NCBI GenBank assembly: GCA_934096175.1
Contig: CAKOLG010000017.1
Location: 1 to 24,862 of the forward strand
Reading direction: 5' to 3'
Origin: an uncultured Bacilli bacterium
GTDB lineage: Bacteria > Bacillota_I > Bacilli_A > RF39 > UBA660
DNA: 24,862 bases
Every line of letters begins with the position of its first letter. The stretch's first letter is position 1. Shown here in pieces: positions 7,838 through 16,472 of the stretch. Both the position numbers and the translations under genes were made by a program. Below the pieces are notes generated by a model. It did no database searches, was not told where the DNA came from, and worked only from the letters and a program-made list of their open reading frames with translations.

Positions 7838-8940
7838 ACTTCACCTTCAATTAAAGATATAATTTTTTTCAAAATTTCATCATTTGTATTGTTTACAACC
7901 TTTTTTACTGTTTTTTTCTTATTTAATAAACTTTTAATCCCCTCATATATACCTTTTTCACTATTTTCCACAATCAAACTACTATCATAATCAAGTAAAG
8001 TTTCTCTAGCTGCCGAATCAGTTATCATTATTGGCTTATTCAAAGCTTTAGCTTCAAGTAAAACCATTGGATACCCTTCATAAAATGAAGTAAGCATAAA
8101 ATAATTTCCCTTTTTTATATATGGATAAGGATTTTCCTTCTTGCCAAGTAAAATAAAACTATCATTCACTTTGTATTCATTAATTTTTTTAACTAACTCA
8201 TTTTTTAAAGGTCCATCACCAATAACATAAATATTATGCATATATCCATCAGTTATTAATTTTTTATGAACATCTAATAAACGAAATAAAGCTTTTTGTT
8301 CAACAATTCTCGAAACTTGAACAAAAGAAACTATATCCGAATTTATTTCTTTTGCTTCAAACTTATTTGCTTTTTGAACAACACTTTTAACATCTAAATA
8401 ATTATAAATTACTTGCTTCTTAACTGTATTAAATGGAAAAAACTTACAAAATTTTTCCAAATTATCATTTGAAACAAATACTAAATTATTAAACTTATTA
8501 TAGCTTTTCTCATTTAATTTCTGCTTTAATAAAGCGTTTTTACCTTTACCAAAAACATCTTCTATATCATTATGTATCCATGCAATTTTCTTAGAACAAT
8601 CACCTTCAGCAAAAATCCATGTTACTGGTCCTTCTAAAAATGCAACTTCTACATCATATTTTCCTTTAATAAACTTATTATAAATTTTTTTCCTTAAAAA
8701 TTTAGTAACTAATTTTATCGAAATAACTTTTTTAGTAAAAGAATTAAGTTCATTATATGTTTTATTATAAACAGAAATAACTTTTATATTTTTATGTAAC
8801 TGCTTTTCAAACTCGCCATTTCCGTATAAAGTAAAAATAGTTATGTCGTATTTTTTTACCAATTCATTAACAATATCTACTAAAACTCTTTCTGCACCAC
8901 CCAAACTTAAATTTGTAATTCCAAATACTATCTTCTTCAC
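7834..8940 (-). CDS. Family 4 glycosyltransferase, GTG start
   Basis: This 368-residue GT-B enzyme begins with FGITNLSLGGAERVLVDIV (6-24), the usual GT4 glycine-rich acceptor loop. WIHNDIEDVF (121-130), QVSRIVEQKAL (208-218) and VIGDGPLKNELV (239-250) follow, and the donor-site E-x7-E motif EGYPMVLLE lies at 288-296. It probably adds a sugar to the lipid-linked precursor. The start is GTG at 8938-8940, overlapping the TGA of the upstream polymerase gene by four bases. AGGAG eight bases before the GTG supports it, and a nearby ATG is out of frame. The downstream GT2 gene also overlaps by four bases, so three consecutive genes appear translationally coupled. Sugar specificity cannot be assigned. 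Confidence 0.92.
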   Translation of the reverse strand: MKKIVFGITNLSLGGAERVLVDIVNELVKKYDITIFTLYGNGEFEKQLHKNIKVISVYNKTYNELNSFTKKVISIKLVTKFLRKKIYNKFIKGKYDVEVAFLEGPVTWIFAEGDCSKKIAWIHNDIEDVFGKGKNALLKQKLNEKSYNKFNNLVFVSNDNLEKFCKFFPFNTVKKQVIYNYLDVKSVVQKANKFEAKEINSDIVSFVQVSRIVEQKALFRLLDVHKKLITDGYMHNIYVIGDGPLKNELVKKINEYKVNDSFILLGKKENPYPYIKKGNYFMLTSFYEGYPMVLLEAKALNKPIMITDSAARETLLDYDSSLIVENSEKGIYEGIKSLLNKKKTVKKVVNNTNDEILKKIISLIEGEV

Positions 8941-10319
8941 ATTTCATTCTCCTCTAACAATAAAATATAACTTGTAATTATAACTAATATACAAGAAACA
9001 GAGAAAAATACATAACCAGCCATAAAAGACAAACAAAATGCTAAAGCAATTGCAAAGCAATACATTATATTATTTATTGTATATTTCTTTGTTAATACTA
9101 CTTTTTTTATAATATTAATAAACAATATTATAAAAGGTAATAAAAATAAAATAAATCCAACTATTCCAAAATTAAACATAATAGCAATAACTTCCATTTC
9201 TAAAACCATTTCACCATAGCTCGCTACATAACCATTACCAAACAAAATATAAAAAATATTTTTTTGATTTTTTATCAAAAACAATTGATAAAGAAGTTGT
9301 TGCTTTCGCGTATCATTTGCACGTAATTTATGTTTATTAGCAAAATTATACATTTCTAAATAGGCCTTTTTTTGTGCTTCACTCATATATCCTTCTTTAA
9401 CTATACCAGACTTTATTTGATTAATTATAACTCCAGTATCTCCTGTTGTGTAACCAATCTCGCCAGTATTAATATCAATAATACTAATACTTTCTTGATT
9501 AATATGTTTTCTTCGCATTAAAGTAGAAGATCCAATAAAAATAACACTTCCTATAACTAAAATTACTAAAAATATAAATAAAATAACTTTTTTATAATTA
9601 ATTTTTTTTCTTTTAACTAAATTAATTACAAATATACTAATAAAATAAATTCCTATACTTAAGAAAAAACCTAACATCCCAGTTCGCGTACCTACTAAAA
9701 AAATTAAATAAATACTTACTAACAATAACATTAAATAATTAATTATCTTTTTACTAGAAAATATATAAGGCAATAAAATAGAAAGTAATATAACTAATAT
9801 TGTACTTAATGAATTACCAGATGTAAACCATCCTCGGTATCCTATACCTTCAAGATATGTAGAATATGAAGTACCAGAAAGAATTGCAATATAAAGAATT
9901 ATTAAATATCCAGTTAACATTAACATTAAAGCTTGCTTTAAATAAGGTAAACTCCTGTTTTTATAAAAATATAAAAACAAAAATAAAACCACTATCATAT
10001 AACTATAATTTATAACATATTGCGCTTCATGTAACACATTTCCATAAGATATTCCCGTTACAATCTTTTTAAATAAAAACAAATGTATAATATCATACAG
10101 TAGAAGAACAGAAAGACCCAAAAATAGCTTTTTTCTCACCTTTTTATCTTGTAAAAAAACATATACTAAAAGAACCAATGGAATCAAAGGTCTTATAATC
10201 GTTACAGGTGAAATTAAGGCATTACTAAAATGTTGCCTAAATAAAAAACTTATAGCATCCAAAAAAGGTGAAATAACAATAAATACATATAAAAGATATT
10301 CTACTTTAACCTTTTTCAT
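8937..10319 (-). CDS. Wzy-like O-antigen/capsule polymerase or ligase-family membrane protein
   Basis: This 460-residue protein has about ten to twelve hydrophobic segments. One large polar loop spans roughly residues 265-365, between TM segments around 245-265 and 375-405. That topology, with 'GISYGNVLHEAQYVINYSYM' early and 'GNGYVASYGEMVLEMEVIAI' after the loop, is typical of the O-antigen ligase/Wzy superfamily. Such proteins join lipid-linked repeat units outside the membrane. Its place between a GT2 and a GT4 gene, downstream of a TagO/WecA-like initiator, supports a polymerase role. The start ATG at 10319 lies just after the GT2 stop, and AAAAGGTGATTT provides the ribosome binding site. 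It could instead be a ligase attaching the glycan to another acceptor; primary sequence alone does not settle this. Confidence 0.82.
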   Translation of the reverse strand: MKKVKVEYLLYVFIVISPFLDAISFLFRQHFSNALISPVTIIRPLIPLVLLVYVFLQDKKVRKKLFLGLSVLLLYDIIHLFLFKKIVTGISYGNVLHEAQYVINYSYMIVVLFLFLYFYKNRSLPYLKQALMLMLTGYLIILYIAILSGTSYSTYLEGIGYRGWFTSGNSLSTILVILLSILLPYIFSSKKIINYLMLLLVSIYLIFLVGTRTGMLGFFLSIGIYFISIFVINLVKRKKINYKKVILFIFLVILVIGSVIFIGSSTLMRRKHINQESISIIDINTGEIGYTTGDTGVIINQIKSGIVKEGYMSEAQKKAYLEMYNFANKHKLRANDTRKQQLLYQLFLIKNQKNIFYILFGNGYVASYGEMVLEMEVIAIMFNFGIVGFILFLLPFIILFINIIKKVVLTKKYTINNIMYCFAIALAFCLSFMAGYVFFSVSCILVIITSYILLLEENEM

Positions 10320-10322
10320 AAA

Positions 10323-11276
10323 TCACCTTTTTATTATAACTTTTACATATAAACTAGGCCAAATCTTAAATATAATTTTCTTAACTTTTCTAGCTAAAGT
10401 ATCATCTAAAAGAAATTGATAAACTTTCTTATCTTTTAATATTTTAATATATTTTTTTAGACTTACTCCATCCAACATAACACATTTATTTATCAAAGAA
10501 TTAGCAATATAACTTTTAAAAATTTCTTTAGTTTTAATTGAAACATCTTCATCTTCATTAATAATTTTCAACAAATTATCAAAATGAAATAAATTATCTT
10601 CTATTTTTTGCTTTTTTCGTTGTTCCGTTTTAGCTGTCATAATACTATTTTGACGTACATAGTAATTATACCCAACATAACCAGTTGATGCTACATACTC
10701 AGCTTTTACAACAACATAAGGAATTAAACCAAAATCCTCATGAATTTTGCCTACACTAAATGAAAAATTGTTCTTATCCCAAAAACTCTTTTTATAAGCA
10801 TATGACCACACAGTATCAAATAAAGAATTATTATTTAATAAGTTAAAAGCTTCTTCACCACTAAGTTTGCTAAAAATCTCATTTTCTTCAATATCAAAAT
10901 CTTTTTCATTATAAAATTTTTTAGCATTAAACTTTACTAAATCCAAGCTTTTGTCTGCAACATAATCAGCCATTCTTTCCAATAATTCTGGATTAATCGA
11001 ATCATCACCATCTACAAAAAGGAAATATTCACCCTTAATTTTTGTAAGTGCATAATTCCTTGTATCAGCAATACCACTATTTTCTTTCACAAATGATTTA
11101 AACCTTTTATCATTTTTAACAAATTTATCAATTATTTTTTTTGAATTATCTGTAGAACCATCATTAACTATAACAACTTCAAATTTTTCATAAGTTTGTT
11201 GAGCAATGCTTTCTAAACATTTTTCTAAATAAGATTCAGTATTATAAACTGTAACTATTACACTAAACTTTACCAT
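10323..11276 (-). CDS. Family 2 glycosyltransferase
   Basis: The 317-residue GT-A protein has the classic EpsJ/CpsJ-like N-terminus VIVTVYNTESYLEKCLESI (7-25). VIVNDGSTDNS follows at 35-45, SGIADTRN at 67-74 and the metal-binding FVDGDDS at 87-93. It should transfer a hexose-type residue to the undecaprenyl-linked precursor soon after the initiating phosphosugar transfer. An upstream in-frame ATG at 11291 is open, but I chose ATG at 11274-11276 because AGGTGG lies four bases before it, whereas nothing resembling a ribosome binding site precedes 11291. It is the second gene of the unit, 56 nt after the initiator gene. Linkage and donor are unknown. Confidence 0.92.
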   Translation of the reverse strand: MVKFSVIVTVYNTESYLEKCLESIAQQTYEKFEVVIVNDGSTDNSKKIIDKFVKNDKRFKSFVKENSGIADTRNYALTKIKGEYFLFVDGDDSINPELLERMADYVADKSLDLVKFNAKKFYNEKDFDIEENEIFSKLSGEEAFNLLNNNSLFDTVWSYAYKKSFWDKNNFSFSVGKIHEDFGLIPYVVVKAEYVASTGYVGYNYYVRQNSIMTAKTEQRKKQKIEDNLFHFDNLLKIINEDEDVSIKTKEIFKSYIANSLINKCVMLDGVSLKKYIKILKDKKVYQFLLDDTLARKVKKIIFKIWPSLYVKVIIKR

Positions 11277-11332
11277 GAAACCACCTACCATAATTTTAGC
11301 ATATTAAATACCAAATAAAAAGCAAAAAGAAA

Positions 11333-12394
11333 CTACCTCTTCTTACTTTTTTTACTCTCATCATGTACAAATAATATATCAGTTTTTAAGACTAAAAACA
11401 ACAACAAAATCATTAATATTACGTAAAGACCAATTGCTATTTTAGCATCGCCTAATACATAAAACACAGATACTGCTGCAAACAAAATATTAATCCCATA
11501 AATAATTAATACAGTTGATTTAACACTAAATTTCATTTTCAATAATTGATGATGAAAATGATCTTTATCAGGTGCACCAATACTTTCACCCTTTAAAACT
11601 CTCCTGAAAATTGCCAAAGCCGTATCAAAAATAGGGATTGCCAAAATAACCAACGGTACAATTAAAGATGTTAAAGTCGCAGCCTTAAACCCTAACAAAG
11701 CAATAACACTTATTGTAAATCCTAAAAATAAACTACCAGTATCTCCCATAAATATTTTAGCCGGATTAAAATTATAAACCAAGAATCCTAATGTTGATCC
11801 TAACATTATTAAAGATAAAACTGTATCTAATCCTTGCATTAAATTTAAAATAAAAGCAATTATTGCAATTGTTAAAAAATATATTGATGACACACCTGCT
11901 GCAAGTCCATCTAATCCATCTATCAAATTAACTGCATTAGTAATACTAACTATAAACAATATAGTTACAATATAATTAATAGGAACTGGAAAATCTATAC
12001 TAAAACCAAAAACATCTATATGATTAAGTACTATATTTCCATAAAATACCACAACAGCTGAAGCAACTATTTGTAATAAAAATTTAATTTTAGCTGGAAC
12101 TGGTTTTATATCATCCACAACACCAGTTAAAATAATAATAAAACCACCTATCAAAATTGACAACATTTGTAAAGAAGTACGCGCAAATAACATATAACCT
12201 AATAAAAACGCACCAAATATTGCTAGTCCACCTAATCTAGGCATTGGTTTCGTATGAACCTTTCTTTCATTTGGATAATCCATTGCTCCAACATGGTTAG
12301 CTATTTTCTTCACAAAAGGAACTAAAAGACAGCTTGTAAAAAAAGTAACTAAAACTATTAAAAATACATTATATCCATTTACTACAAAATTCAT
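11333..12394 (-). CDS. tagO: Undecaprenyl-phosphate N-acetylhexosamine-1-phosphate transferase (TagO/WecA family)
   Basis: This 353-residue polytopic enzyme transfers a GlcNAc-1-phosphate-type residue from UDP-sugar to undecaprenyl phosphate, the first step of wall teichoic acid or related glycan synthesis. Family motifs appear in order: ERKVHTKPMPRLGG (43-56), the Asp pair in GVVDDIKPVPAK (91-102), NAVNLIDGLDGLAAG (153-167), IFMGDTGS (214-221) and the cytoplasmic His motif DHFHHQLLKM (278-287). The motif after NP-A-K and the HFHHQ loop separate it from MraY. An upstream start at 12421 is open, but ATG at 12392-12394 has AGGTGG four bases before it. It is the first gene of the unit and has a promoter. 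WecA, TagO and TagO-like proteins cannot be told apart here, so the symbol is provisional. Confidence 0.9.
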   Translation of the reverse strand: MNFVVNGYNVFLIVLVTFFTSCLLVPFVKKIANHVGAMDYPNERKVHTKPMPRLGGLAIFGAFLLGYMLFARTSLQMLSILIGGFIIILTGVVDDIKPVPAKIKFLLQIVASAVVVFYGNIVLNHIDVFGFSIDFPVPINYIVTILFIVSITNAVNLIDGLDGLAAGVSSIYFLTIAIIAFILNLMQGLDTVLSLIMLGSTLGFLVYNFNPAKIFMGDTGSLFLGFTISVIALLGFKAATLTSLIVPLVILAIPIFDTALAIFRRVLKGESIGAPDKDHFHHQLLKMKFSVKSTVLIIYGINILFAAVSVFYVLGDAKIAIGLYVILMILLLFLVLKTDILFVHDESKKSKKR

Positions 12395-12416
12395 ATAACC
12401 ACCTACAACTATTATA
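11411..12416 (-). other. Note: TagO-unit leader, promoter -10 lies at 12411-12416
   Basis: This entry ties the initiator gene to its likely transcription start. On the minus strand TATAAT occupies 12411-12416, 17 bases downstream of a weak -35 (TTTATG at about 12434-12439). The ribosome binding site AGGTGG and the ATG at 12394 follow within 20 bases. All six downstream genes to 4768 lack internal terminators, so this promoter could drive the whole polysaccharide unit. Confidence 0.4.
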
Positions 12417-12439
12417 AACAAAATTTATTAAAACATAAA
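12411..12439 (-). promoter_or_regulatory. Promoter of the TagO-glycosyltransferase operon
   Basis: The minus strand has TATAAT at 12411-12416, with a weak -35 (TTTATG) 17 bases upstream. The -10 lies 16 bases before the start codon. The preceding gene ends in a terminator, so a promoter is needed here. There is no TG extension, unlike the other promoters in the window. Confidence 0.55.
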
Positions 12440-12449
12440 TATATTTTTT

Positions 12450-12477
12450 GCAAAAGAAAAAGTGACTTATGTCACCT
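12450..12477 (-). terminator. Terminator overlapping the stop codon of the cohesin-like gene
   Basis: On the minus strand AGGTGAC-ATAA-GTCACTT forms a 5-bp GC-containing core (12462-12466 with 12471-12475), extendable by a G-U and an A-T pair. It is followed by TTTTTCTTTT. The TGA stop (12472-12474) lies inside the stem. Confidence 0.75.
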
Positions 12478-14250
12478 ATTTCTACGCCCGCGATTTCTTT
12501 CACGTCTCTTATTTTCCTTAATAGTATCATTAAGAGATTTTTTTACTTCACTACCATTCAAAGAATCCGCCTTTTCATTTGAATCCTTATTTAACTTTCT
12601 TAATTCTCTTCTTGATAAATTTTTTTCTTCACTTAAAGCAGTTTCTTCTTTAATAATCTTATCCATTCCCATTGTTTCATCAACATCAGAAATTTTATTA
12701 AACCTTTCTAACATCGCAGTTTCTGATTCTTCTTCAGCCGGTTCTTCATTATCATCGACTTCTTCTACTTCAATTTCTTCCGACTCTTTTACTTGCTCAT
12801 TAGCTTTTTCCAATTCATTTTCCTTATTCTTTTGAGCTCTAAAAGCTTCACGACGTATATCAATATCAGATAACTCATTTTCTAAGTTTACATCTGATTC
12901 TTCATTTTTCTCCGTTACATCTTCCACAATCAAATTTTTATTAACTTTTTGACCATTTTCTAAAATTGTTAACAACTTAATATTTTTCTTTTTATTTTTT
13001 GAATTAATAATCAATAAAAATATAATTAAAACTATCGAAAGACCTAATCCACTAGCAAAAACTATTACCATTAAAAAATAATCACTTAAATCGTCTTGTA
13101 ACTTAATTATTTCTTTACTTTGAAATCTTTGAAAAGTTCCTTCAACTACATCATATTGATACCAATCAGAATTGCCAGTTGCTGCATTCATTCCATAAAT
13201 TAAAACAAAATCTTCATTTGTTCCCTCTTTGTAATAACCATTAACTGAAATATCATCAATTATAATTTTTTTTGAAATTGTATAACTATCTATCAACTCA
13301 GTATTATCAATTGGTATAAAAGTAAAACTATCTTTTCCTATTTGCCTATATAGAGTATAACTATTATCATTATAAATATATAAATTAATATTACCATCAG
13401 TGTCCTTTAAACCAACTAAAGTATATCTTGTAATATCACTTGTAAAAGCTGGTACTTCAATATCATCTATTAATGTTGTTGTTGCACTATAATAATTTGG
13501 CGCTTCTAAAGCATCAGCTTTTCTAACAACACTATAAGTTTTTCCCTCTACATCTACAAATATTGGATTTAACTCTTTTCTAGTAATATTCAAAATATAA
13601 GTTTTTTTATTACCTTTTTCAGCAGTAACCACAATTTCTATTTTATTTAAACCTTCTGTTAAAGTAATTTGCCCTGCTCCTGTAACACTAGCTGCATTAT
13701 CTTCTTTTAGTGCACTAATATTAACACTTTCTACTTCATTTTCTACTTCCAAATTATATTCTAAAGTTTCTTTATTAAAACTAGGGGTTATTTCATATCC
13801 TTCAACACTTAAACTCTTTAAATTAGCATTTTTACTATAACTTGCTTCTATTTCTGCTTGAGTTCTCGCTCTAACTGTAACAGAAGAAAGCGACGTTGCC
13901 ACTTTATTAGCTGAATCATCTAAAACAGATACATCCCTTAAAGAAAACGTTGAAGAACCACTAGCTTTAGCTTTAAACTTAAAACTTACACTTGTATTCC
14001 CTGCCAAAGTTCCTCCAAGTACACATAAACTATTTGAACCAGTATATGTAAAAACAGAATTATCATAATTTAGACAATATTCCCATCCGGCAGCGCCACC
14101 ACTAGTATTCATCTTTACCGTCACAGTAATAGTATTACCAACTACTACATTGGTTGCTGAAGATGTAACACTCAAAGATGCAGCCTCTGCCTCAACTACT
14201 CCTACAAATAAGAAGAAAAAACCAATTAACAAATATTTTAACTTTTTCAT
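12472..14250 (-). CDS. Membrane-anchored protein with cohesin-like and cadherin-like domains
   Basis: The 592-residue protein has a signal peptide (1-24, ending A-E-A-A). A beta-sandwich like cohesin (about 25-128: TNVVVGNTITVTVKM, then GWEYCLNYDNSVFTYTG) carries two cysteines (59, 76) that could form a disulfide. A cadherin-like beta-sandwich of the PF12733 kind follows (about 138-224: NANLKSLSVEGYEITPSF, ending KTYILNITR). Next come an unassigned extracellular region with Tyr/Asp-rich repeats (226-385) and one TM helix (about 391-416). The cytoplasmic tail (417-592) is highly charged, acidic around 440-540 and very basic at the end (NKRRERNRGRRNR). It starts 10 nt downstream of the dockerin-bearing hydrolase gene, with RBS AGAGGTGATAAA. 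The likely role is a surface receptor for that enzyme. The cohesin call rests on fold-like sequence features and the neighbour, not on a profile search. Confidence 0.75.
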   Translation of the reverse strand: MKKLKYLLIGFFFLFVGVVEAEAASLSVTSSATNVVVGNTITVTVKMNTSGGAAGWEYCLNYDNSVFTYTGSNSLCVLGGTLAGNTSVSFKFKAKASGSSTFSLRDVSVLDDSANKVATSLSSVTVRARTQAEIEASYSKNANLKSLSVEGYEITPSFNKETLEYNLEVENEVESVNISALKEDNAASVTGAGQITLTEGLNKIEIVVTAEKGNKKTYILNITRKELNPIFVDVEGKTYSVVRKADALEAPNYYSATTTLIDDIEVPAFTSDITRYTLVGLKDTDGNINLYIYNDNSYTLYRQIGKDSFTFIPIDNTELIDSYTISKKIIIDDISVNGYYKEGTNEDFVLIYGMNAATGNSDWYQYDVVEGTFQRFQSKEIIKLQDDLSDYFLMVIVFASGLGLSIVLIIFLLIINSKNKKKNIKLLTILENGQKVNKNLIVEDVTEKNEESDVNLENELSDIDIRREAFRAQKNKENELEKANEQVKESEEIEVEEVDDNEEPAEEESETAMLERFNKISDVDETMGMDKIIKEETALSEEKNLSRRELRKLNKDSNEKADSLNGSEVKKSLNDTIKENKRRERNRGRRNR

Positions 14251-14260
14251 TTTATCACCT

Positions 14261-16300
14261 CTACAAATAAGACTTCTTCAAAATATGACTCTGAATCAAC
14301 ACGAAATCATCTAACTTAATTTCATTATTGTAATTAACATCCCCCGCATAAAATTTATAACCACTTAATTTTGCTTTATCCAAAATATGACTTTGAATTA
14401 AAACAAAATCAGCCAAATTAATCTCACCATCACCATTTATATCACCACGTATCGCCAAAGTAAACGTTTTTGTTTCTTTAGTACCTTTAATCGTTATAGT
14501 ATCTCCTGTTACTAAACTACCAGTTGTCTTAACTACGCCATTAACATTTTTTATAACTGCATCTCCTTGATTGATAGTAACTGTATTAATTAACGTATTA
14601 ACAACTGTTCCTGGACTAATTTGATACATCACACCATCTGTAACTTTAACTCCCATTTTATTTACAATATCATCTACTGTAATATTAATTGTTGGTTCAA
14701 TCTTCTTTATCAAAACTTTATAAGTTTTTACTGTAGTAGTATCTTCCGCCGTTACAACTATATTCGCATTAATAACTCCATTTACAAAATTTAACTTACC
14801 TACACCACTTATTTTACCTCTAGTATCATTTAATGTTGCAGTAAGATCCACATAATTTTTATCTGTTATAACATTATAGTTATACTCTTCAACATCAGAA
14901 TCAAACCCTGAAATTAGTTCATCATTCACTTTAATTTCTTTTAAAGTAGCATCATGACTTCTATCAACCGGTTGATAAGGCAAATCCTTCATATTTTTAT
15001 AAACAGGTATCACAAACGTAAATGCTGAATCAAATAGTCCTCCCAACGAGTAAGCACTACTTATAGTTGTTCCTTCTGAAGTTGGCGCATACAAATTAGT
15101 CATATATTGATGTGTATTAATATCATACTTAGCTAATGATGAAACATTAAACTTTTCAAAATAATTTGTATTCTGCCCCATTTTAACATAAGTTGCTGAT
15201 ATAAATTCTGCACCACCGCTAATTGCCAACTGTGGCGTGTTCCAAGGCCTTTGATAAGAAAGAACCTTACACTTATTTGTATCATAAAAACTTAAACCAT
15301 TTCCATCAACAGAATAACATCCCTTATCTTCTAAATAACCAGCCGCATATGCTAAACCTCTGCCAACTGTTGTATATTCACTTGTCGCATAAGCTCCAAT
15401 ATTATAAAAATTATAAAAGCCATCAAATGTTCTACCATCAGGATTAGTATATTTTTTATCAGTTGTATATGTACCAGATATTGAACCATACCCAACCGTT
15501 CCTGCTCCTTCTTGTCGACTACGTGCCATCAAATGCAAAGCATTAACTCCATTTTTAGCAGCCGCATCCTTAAATTCACTAAAATAATTTGCCAAATTTG
15601 TATTACCAGAAATTTTGTTTAAAGCTTTATCATTTACAACATCTTTAGAAGTTTGAAAATCAAGAAATTGAAAAACTGTATTTTCAAATAAACTATTTCG
15701 CGGATCCATAAACGACGATATAACATAATTATTTACATAATAATAACTACCTTCTATTGGATTAGTACTTAACCAATAATTACTATTTCGTGATTGTAAA
15801 ACATTTTTCCATTGTTGATTACTTGCAACCTCTTCAAGTGTTTTATTTACAACATCTGCTTTAAATATCCATTGCGGATGTTTACTATGTAAATAATACA
15901 AATAAGGACAATAACTTTCTATAAATCCTTGGCTAATTAAACTATCACAATAACTACGATAAGTTTCAATACCTGCGACGTCCTTTGTCAATGTATTAAC
16001 ACTCACATTATTGACATATGAACTTGCCACATACCCAGTCTTATCATTATCATACTTTATAATATATCTATTGCCTTTACTATTAATTCCAATAACTTTA
16101 ACACGTGCTCCATACGCAAGCTCAGTAACCGTAGACGAATCAGCAAAATCATCTGTACTATGAACTCCCAAGGCATCTGCAGTTATTATTCCATCAAAGG
16201 GAAATATTTCTGCTGCAACTACAAATTTAATATTTAAACATATTATAAAAATAAACGTCATTAAAAACGTAATACAAACATATTTCCAAAATTTATTCAT
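14261..16300 (-). CDS. Dockerin-bearing glucosaminidase-like peptidoglycan hydrolase
   Basis: This 679-residue exported protein has a signal peptide (1-30, ending VVAA), an SH3b-like domain (about 32-98, TGYVASSYVNNV at its end) and an endo-N-acetylglucosaminidase-like region (about 105-440). Within that region HPQWIFKADVVNKTLEEV, ALHLMARSRQEGAGTVGYG (probable catalytic Glu264), FYNFYNIGAYATSEY and GLAYAAGYL are family-like. A PF12733-type cadherin-like domain (about 449-533) and an unassigned beta-rich linker domain (537-616) follow. At the C-terminus is a two-repeat dockerin (618-679) with calcium loops DINGDGEINLAD and DVNYNNEIKLDD. It should cleave glycan strands of the wall and dock to a cohesin. 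I chose ATG at 16298-16300 because GGAG lies eight bases upstream and the signal peptide begins there; 33 more open nucleotides precede it. The cohesin-like gene follows in the same unit. Confidence 0.85.
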   Translation of the reverse strand: MNKFWKYVCITFLMTFIFIICLNIKFVVAAEIFPFDGIITADALGVHSTDDFADSSTVTELAYGARVKVIGINSKGNRYIIKYDNDKTGYVASSYVNNVSVNTLTKDVAGIETYRSYCDSLISQGFIESYCPYLYYLHSKHPQWIFKADVVNKTLEEVASNQQWKNVLQSRNSNYWLSTNPIEGSYYYVNNYVISSFMDPRNSLFENTVFQFLDFQTSKDVVNDKALNKISGNTNLANYFSEFKDAAAKNGVNALHLMARSRQEGAGTVGYGSISGTYTTDKKYTNPDGRTFDGFYNFYNIGAYATSEYTTVGRGLAYAAGYLEDKGCYSVDGNGLSFYDTNKCKVLSYQRPWNTPQLAISGGAEFISATYVKMGQNTNYFEKFNVSSLAKYDINTHQYMTNLYAPTSEGTTISSAYSLGGLFDSAFTFVIPVYKNMKDLPYQPVDRSHDATLKEIKVNDELISGFDSDVEEYNYNVITDKNYVDLTATLNDTRGKISGVGKLNFVNGVINANIVVTAEDTTTVKTYKVLIKKIEPTINITVDDIVNKMGVKVTDGVMYQISPGTVVNTLINTVTINQGDAVIKNVNGVVKTTGSLVTGDTITIKGTKETKTFTLAIRGDINGDGEINLADFVLIQSHILDKAKLSGYKFYAGDVNYNNEIKLDDFVLIQSHILKKSYL
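14264..14449 (-). other. Dockerin-coding segment with two near-identical repeats
   Basis: Residues 618-679 of the hydrolase contain two F-hand repeats, each ending DFVLIQSHIL. The first loop has all expected calcium ligands (D-x-N-x-D-G-x-x-x-x-x-D). The second has Asn in place of the third Asp ligand (DVNYNNEIKLDD). The DNA repeat is visible at about 14279-14311 and 14382-14414. Internal symmetry of this kind allows dual binding modes in known dockerins. Confidence 0.85.
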
Positions 16301-16336
16301 ATTCACGCTCCTGACCATTACCTTATTATACATAAT

Positions 16337-16363
16337 ATTATATCATACTTTACGCATAGACAA
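16337..16363 (-). promoter_or_regulatory. Promoter of the dockerin/cohesin unit
   Basis: The minus strand has extended -10 TGATATAAT (TATAAT at 16337-16342) with a -35-like TTGTCT at 16358-16363. The spacing of 15 is short but tolerable with an extended -10. It diverges from the promoter at 16415-16443. Confidence 0.6.
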
Positions 16364-16414
16364 TATATTAAAACGTCTATCATTGTAAAGATTACAAAGT
16401 TTAAAATTCAATGT

Positions 16415-16443
16415 TTGTTCCCAAACTATAATTATGATATAAT
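16415..16443 (+). promoter_or_regulatory. Promoter of the LytR-CpsA-Psr gene
   Basis: TTGTTC at 16415-16420 and TATAAT at 16438-16443 are separated by 17 bases, and TG precedes the -10 by one base. The ribosome binding site AAGGGTGATA and ATG at 16473 follow. This is one of the clearest promoters in the window. Confidence 0.8.
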
Positions 16444-16472
16444 TCATAGTAGCAATTAATAAGGGTGATATA

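Noticed and set aside
15223..15447. Plus-strand open frame of 74 codons
   Set aside because: It lies opposite the conserved glucosaminidase domain, has no ribosome binding site, and its product is rich in His, Gln and Tyr as expected of an antisense shadow.
11291..16333. Longer N-terminal extensions of the acyltransferase, GT2, TagO-like and hydrolase genes (upstream starts at 4529, 11291, 12421, 16333)
   Set aside because: None has a ribosome binding site, whereas the chosen internal ATGs do (AGGTGG or GGAG), and the family motifs or signal peptides begin there.
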